64,000 nucleotides of DNA, taken from the NCBI RefSeq assembly GCF_000935125.1, contig NZ_JRKI01000061.1:924812-988811 (forward strand). Reading direction: 5' to 3'. The notes below the pieces were generated by a model that saw nothing but the letters and a program-made list of their open reading frames with translations, was not told the DNA's origin and made no database searches. The position numbers and the translations under genes were made by a program. Positions within the stretch are counted from its first letter, which is position 1, and every line of letters begins with the position of its first letter. Of the stretch, positions 61,151 through 64,000 are shown piece by piece. The DNA comes from Streptomyces natalensis ATCC 27448. Its GTDB lineage: Bacteria > Actinomycetota > Actinomycetes > Streptomycetales > Streptomycetaceae.

Positions 61151-61690
61151 TCACCCGAACAACTGGGCCCCGTGCCGATGACGCCGGTTCCGCAGCGCCG
61201 CATCCAGCGAGAACCTCGGCGTGCCCGCCAGCACCAGCGGGATCCAGGCCATGAGGTAGGCGAGGTCATTGCCGTAGTAGTACGGCACGGTCGACCAGCT
61301 GACGGTGAGCCACAGCGTCAGCGAGATCAGCGCGCCACCGCAGGCCGCCAGCCGCCCCAGCAGCCCGACGAGCGTCCCGACTCCCACCGCCAGCTCCCCG
61401 ATGGCGATGGCATAGCCGAAGCCGACCGGGCTCTTCTGGGCCAGATCCACCAGCAGCGGCAGCGCCGCCGTGTCGTGCACCTGGGCCAGCAGCGCCCCGA
61501 GCGAGCCCGGCCCGCGGGCCGCCAGGAAGCCGGAGTCCGTCAGCTTGTCCACTCCCGCATAGACGAAGGTGACGCCCAGGAAGAGCCGCAACGGAAGCAG
61601 CGCATGGCGCGCGAGCATCCCCCGCGCCCCGGTACCGGAGCCGCCCACAGCGCCCAGATCGGCACCGACCGTACGATTCGCATGCACCAT
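61151..61690 (-). CDS. DoxX-family membrane protein
   Basis: The 179-residue protein from ATG 61690 (behind GAGAGG) has four membrane segments and the DoxX pattern: LRLFLGVTFVYAGVDKLTD at the start, then GYAIAIGELAVGVGTLVGLLGRLAA and NDLAYLMAWIPLVLAG. DoxX proteins in actinobacteria take part in thiol and redox stress responses; the molecular reaction is unclear. Two palindromes lie upstream (61757 and 61774). It converges with the small membrane gene ending at 61070. Confidence 0.88.
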   Translation of the reverse strand: MVHANRTVGADLGAVGGSGTGARGMLARHALLPLRLFLGVTFVYAGVDKLTDSGFLAARGPGSLGALLAQVHDTAALPLLVDLAQKSPVGFGYAIAIGELAVGVGTLVGLLGRLAACGGALISLTLWLTVSWSTVPYYYGNDLAYLMAWIPLVLAGTPRFSLDAALRNRRHRHGAQLFG

Positions 61691-61756
61691 GACGTCCGCC
61701 TCTCCGTTGGCACCGAGCGCAGACGATTGTGCCTGCGCCCACGCCTCCTGGGGAGG

Positions 61757-61789
61757 TACGTACGCACATACGTATCGGATGCAACCGAT
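61757..61789. promoter_or_regulatory. Candidate operators upstream of doxX
   Basis: Two TACGTA hexamers (61757-61762 and 61769-61774) are spaced by six bases, and next to them lies the near-palindrome ATCGGATGCAACCGAT (61774-61789). They are 67-99 bp upstream of the DoxX start and could bind a TetR- or MerR-type regulator. No such regulator is adjacent. Confidence 0.4.
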
Positions 61790-61904
61790 GGCTTGCGGAT
61801 GACCTGGCGGCGACCCGGCCGCGTCACGGACCCGGGTCGGCGCGCCGGCTCCCGGACCGGCCTGACCCGACCCGGCCCACCGCCGCCCGGCCCCCGATCG
61901 CCGT

Positions 61905-63185
61905 CTACTCCTGCACCTCGATCAGGTACCCCTCGGTCTCCACCCCCGCGGCCGTCACCACCCGCACCTCCACCCGCCCCGGTTCCACATCCACCGGCAC
62001 CGGCACGGTCAGCACGCCGTCCGACGGATTGGCGAAACCGCCCGCCACCGGGACCAGGGGCACCGGCACATGCACCGCCCCGATCCGTACGACGGTACGG
62101 GCCAGCCGGTCCGGCGTCCCGGCGCCCGGCGGGACGAAGCCGGTGCCGCGGATCTCGATGTCCTCACCGGTACGGATGGGCGCCGCGAGAGCGCCGAGTT
62201 CCCGGGAGCGGACGACCGACAGAATGACCGGCCGGCCGCCCGGCACCGCCGTCCCGGCCAGATAGGTGACACCGGAGAGCAGCAGCAGTACCACCAACCC
62301 CCAGGGCAGATCCGGCAGCCGACCGGGCTGCCGCGCCAGGCATACCAGCGCATACGCCGCCACCGCCGCATTGACCAGCACATACTGCGCGCCGGGGAAG
62401 CTGCCGCGCCCCGCGTCGTCCGCCAGCAGATCGACCGCCCGCGGCCGGTCGGCGGGGACCTTCTGCAACCGCCCCGCCCGCACCCGTACGGTCACCAGGG
62501 CGTGCGCCAGCACCGCCACCGCGCACCCGAGGAACAGGGCCGCCAACAGCCCGGCGCCATACGGGAGTTCGAGGAGCCGGACGGCGCGGCGGCGCGCTCC
62601 GGGGCCCGCCACCGCCAGCTGGACGGCCGCCGTCAGCACCGCGTACAGCACCACGACCACCCACCCCGCCGCGACCGCACGCGAGGCCGACAGCCGCCGG
62701 TCCTCGCCGATCAGCGGGGCCAGCACGCCGCCGTGCGCGCCGTGCCGCCAGGCCGCGACCGTCAGGGCGAGGGCGAGCAGTACCGCGGCGATCAGCCCCG
62801 CCGTACGGGCCGAGGTCCAGCCCGACCCGACAGCGGTCAGCGCCTGCCCGAGCAGCAGCGCGGCCACCGCGGCCCACAGCACCGGCACGGTCCGCCGCTG
62901 GACGACCGCCAGCCAGGCGACCCCCTCGGCGGCGGCACGTTCGGCCAACGTCCGTGCAGAAAGGGAGAGTTCATCGGAGACCCACTGGCGGGCCGCGCCC
63001 GCGGAATGCGCGAGTCCGGCCGGTACGCCGCGCCCGGCGGCGAATTCCTCGCGCAGCGCGACAAACGCGGCGACCGCCTGCCGGTGCCCCGCGCGGGCGC
63101 CGTGCGGGCACTGCCCGCACAGACAGGCCCCGCCCCCTTCCGGCCCGCCCGTTCCGGCCACTCTGCCCGCCGCCTCAACAGACAC
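61905..63185 (-). CDS. Multi-pass membrane protein with N-terminal Cys motif and C-terminal beta-rich domain
   Basis: The 426-residue product is read from GTG 63185. The N-terminus holds CLCGQC (residues 21-26) in a Gly-rich setting, then a helical soluble part, then about seven membrane segments (from WLAVVQRRTVPVLWAAVAALLLG to DLPWGLVVLLLLSGVTYLAG). The C-terminus is soluble: IRTGEDIEIRGTGFVPPG and PVPVDVEPGRVEVRVVTAAGVE look like an IPT/TIG-like beta domain. No known transporter motif is seen. The CxCxxC motif may bind a metal or be a modified cysteine cluster. Function is unknown. Confidence 0.7.
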   Translation of the reverse strand: MSVEAAGRVAGTGGPEGGGACLCGQCPHGARAGHRQAVAAFVALREEFAAGRGVPAGLAHSAGAARQWVSDELSLSARTLAERAAAEGVAWLAVVQRRTVPVLWAAVAALLLGQALTAVGSGWTSARTAGLIAAVLLALALTVAAWRHGAHGGVLAPLIGEDRRLSASRAVAAGWVVVVLYAVLTAAVQLAVAGPGARRRAVRLLELPYGAGLLAALFLGCAVAVLAHALVTVRVRAGRLQKVPADRPRAVDLLADDAGRGSFPGAQYVLVNAAVAAYALVCLARQPGRLPDLPWGLVVLLLLSGVTYLAGTAVPGGRPVILSVVRSRELGALAAPIRTGEDIEIRGTGFVPPGAGTPDRLARTVVRIGAVHVPVPLVPVAGGFANPSDGVLTVPVPVDVEPGRVEVRVVTAAGVETEGYLIEVQE

Positions 63186-63679
63186 GTCCGCTACCGCCCC
63201 GCACCATCGTCATCACCGTCGTGATCGTGATCGTCATGACCCGCGCCCGGTGCGCCAACCGGCCGGGGTCATCATCAACTTGTCATTCCTGAAGGGGAAT
63301 TGTGCCCCAGATGGCGGGGGCGCCCGCCAAACGGCCAGTTGGGGCCGGGGTGGCACGGCCCGCCAGAGGTTGACGCCGGAGCGGGACGGCGCACGAGACC
63401 TGCGTGAGACGCGCACACGGCCCGCACGGAGCGCGTATCCACCCCGCACCCGCCCCCGTACGCGACCCGTACGCGACCGCTACGCGAGCCCCGCAGACGC
63501 CCCTCAGCCCCGCAGAGGCCCCCAAGTCCCGCAGTCGCCCCGTACACACCGGAATCCCCTCCACCCTCCCTTCCGTCGAGCACGTCCAACTACGGCCGCA
63601 TATGCCGCACTTACCCCCTTCGAGGGAACCGGAGCCCACTGACGCCTGAGCCACGCCCCGGACGTGCAGGCTCTCCGTC
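63186..63679. other. Intergenic region before the final secreted gene
   Basis: No ORF here looks real. The segment shows a GGGG-AATTGTG-CCCC palindrome near 63294 and repeats of CGTACGCGACC near 63460. It should contain the divergent promoters of the flanking genes. Confidence 0.55.
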
Positions 63680-64000
63680 GTGTGGGAAATAGAACGATCA
63701 CGCCGGTTCGCCGCAGCTCTCGCGGCCGCCGCGTTCACCGTGCCCTTCGGGATCGCCGTACTGGCGATCCCGGCACCCTCAGCCAGCGCTCACGACCGCC
63801 ACAGTCACCACCTCCTCGCTCACCACGACAACACCGTCAGCCCCATCCACCCCACCCATGACACCTACGTCGCAGCCCACGTCAACGCCAACGGCGACAC
63901 CTGTGCCTACGCCGGGACCGGCCCGAACATCGACGTACCGACCGCCTGGCCGATGCCGCGCGGCTGGCACTTCCCCTGTACGAAGGCCACCCCGACGCCC
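63680..64000 (+). CDS. Secreted protein, truncated by the window edge
   Basis: A frame open from GTG 63680 to the right edge begins WEIERSRRFAAALAAAAF, has a hydrophobic core (FGIAVLAIPAPSASA) and a signal cleavage near AHDR. The mature part starts with a His-rich stretch (HDRHSHHLLAHHDNT) and continues with two Cys (DTCAYAG and HFPCTKA). At least 107 residues are visible. The family cannot be named from this part. The start codon has no strong ribosome site. Confidence 0.6.
   Translation, partial: MWEIERSRRFAAALAAAAFTVPFGIAVLAIPAPSASAHDRHSHHLLAHHDNTVSPIHPTHDTYVAAHVNANGDTCAYAGTGPNIDVPTAWPMPRGWHFPCTKATPTP

Noticed and set aside
61070..62227. A 385-codon plus-strand ORF starting at a TGATG overlap
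   Set aside because: It lies antisense to the well-supported DoxX gene and is Arg/Pro-rich with no domain, as expected for a shadow frame in GC-rich DNA.

Overview
The window is very GC-rich, almost fully coding, uses many GTG (and one TTG) starts and carries short translationally coupled gene pairs. With its gene content (mdh, folD, purHN, sucCD, pcrA, NlpC/P60 hydrolases, PspC kinases, SWIM/MoxR cluster) this points to a Streptomyces or close relative. From memory the order resembles a conserved core segment of Streptomyces chromosomes; this was not checked. No rRNA, tRNA, CRISPR array, phage or transposase gene was seen.

Layout. 1-4.1 kb: a MocR-type PLP regulator whose N-terminus contains 63 identical 12-bp repeats, divergent from two AhpD-like genes and a PEP-mutase-like gene. 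4.1-5.7 kb: a lipoprotein serine protease and a small zinc-ribbon protein. 5.9-13.3 kb: a minus-strand choline/glycine-betaine operon (betB, betA, ABC ATPase, a 57-codon coupled ORF, a double permease, a binding lipoprotein). 13.5-16.2 kb: small accessory genes. 16.2-19.5 kb: a three-gene membrane operon in which two proteins share an amyloid-like GDHNT motif. 19.7-24.0 kb: mdh, a eukaryotic-type idh, a DUF3017-like gene and folD. 24.3-32.5 kb: two low-complexity membrane proteins, purH-purN, a membrane-anchored sigma-like protein and sucCD. 32.5-35.6 kb: a long noncoding, repeat-bearing gap and two secreted repetitive proteins. 35.7-44.0 kb: a vWA / DUF5682 / MoxR operon divergent from SWIM and DUF5691 genes. 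44-54.7 kb: a B12-binding mutase subunit, a lipase, an M23 peptidase, pcrA, two NlpC/P60 hydrolases (one behind a c-di-AMP riboswitch), a small membrane protein and an Ag85-like esterase. 55-61 kb: a LuxR response regulator, a PspC-histidine kinase, a Ser/Thr kinase and a second PspC protein, linked by repeated TCAGGG boxes. 61-64 kb: DoxX, a multi-pass membrane protein and a truncated secreted protein.

The genes suggest three themes. The first is central metabolism (TCA enzymes, purine and one-carbon steps). The second is osmoprotection by making and importing glycine betaine. The third is the cell envelope: hydrolases, secreted proteins, and envelope-stress signalling through PspC, a kinase and the HK/RR pair. 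The least explained parts are the GDHNT operon, the MoxR/vWA/SWIM cluster, the TCAGGG boxes and several very regular tandem repeats placed inside or beside genes.
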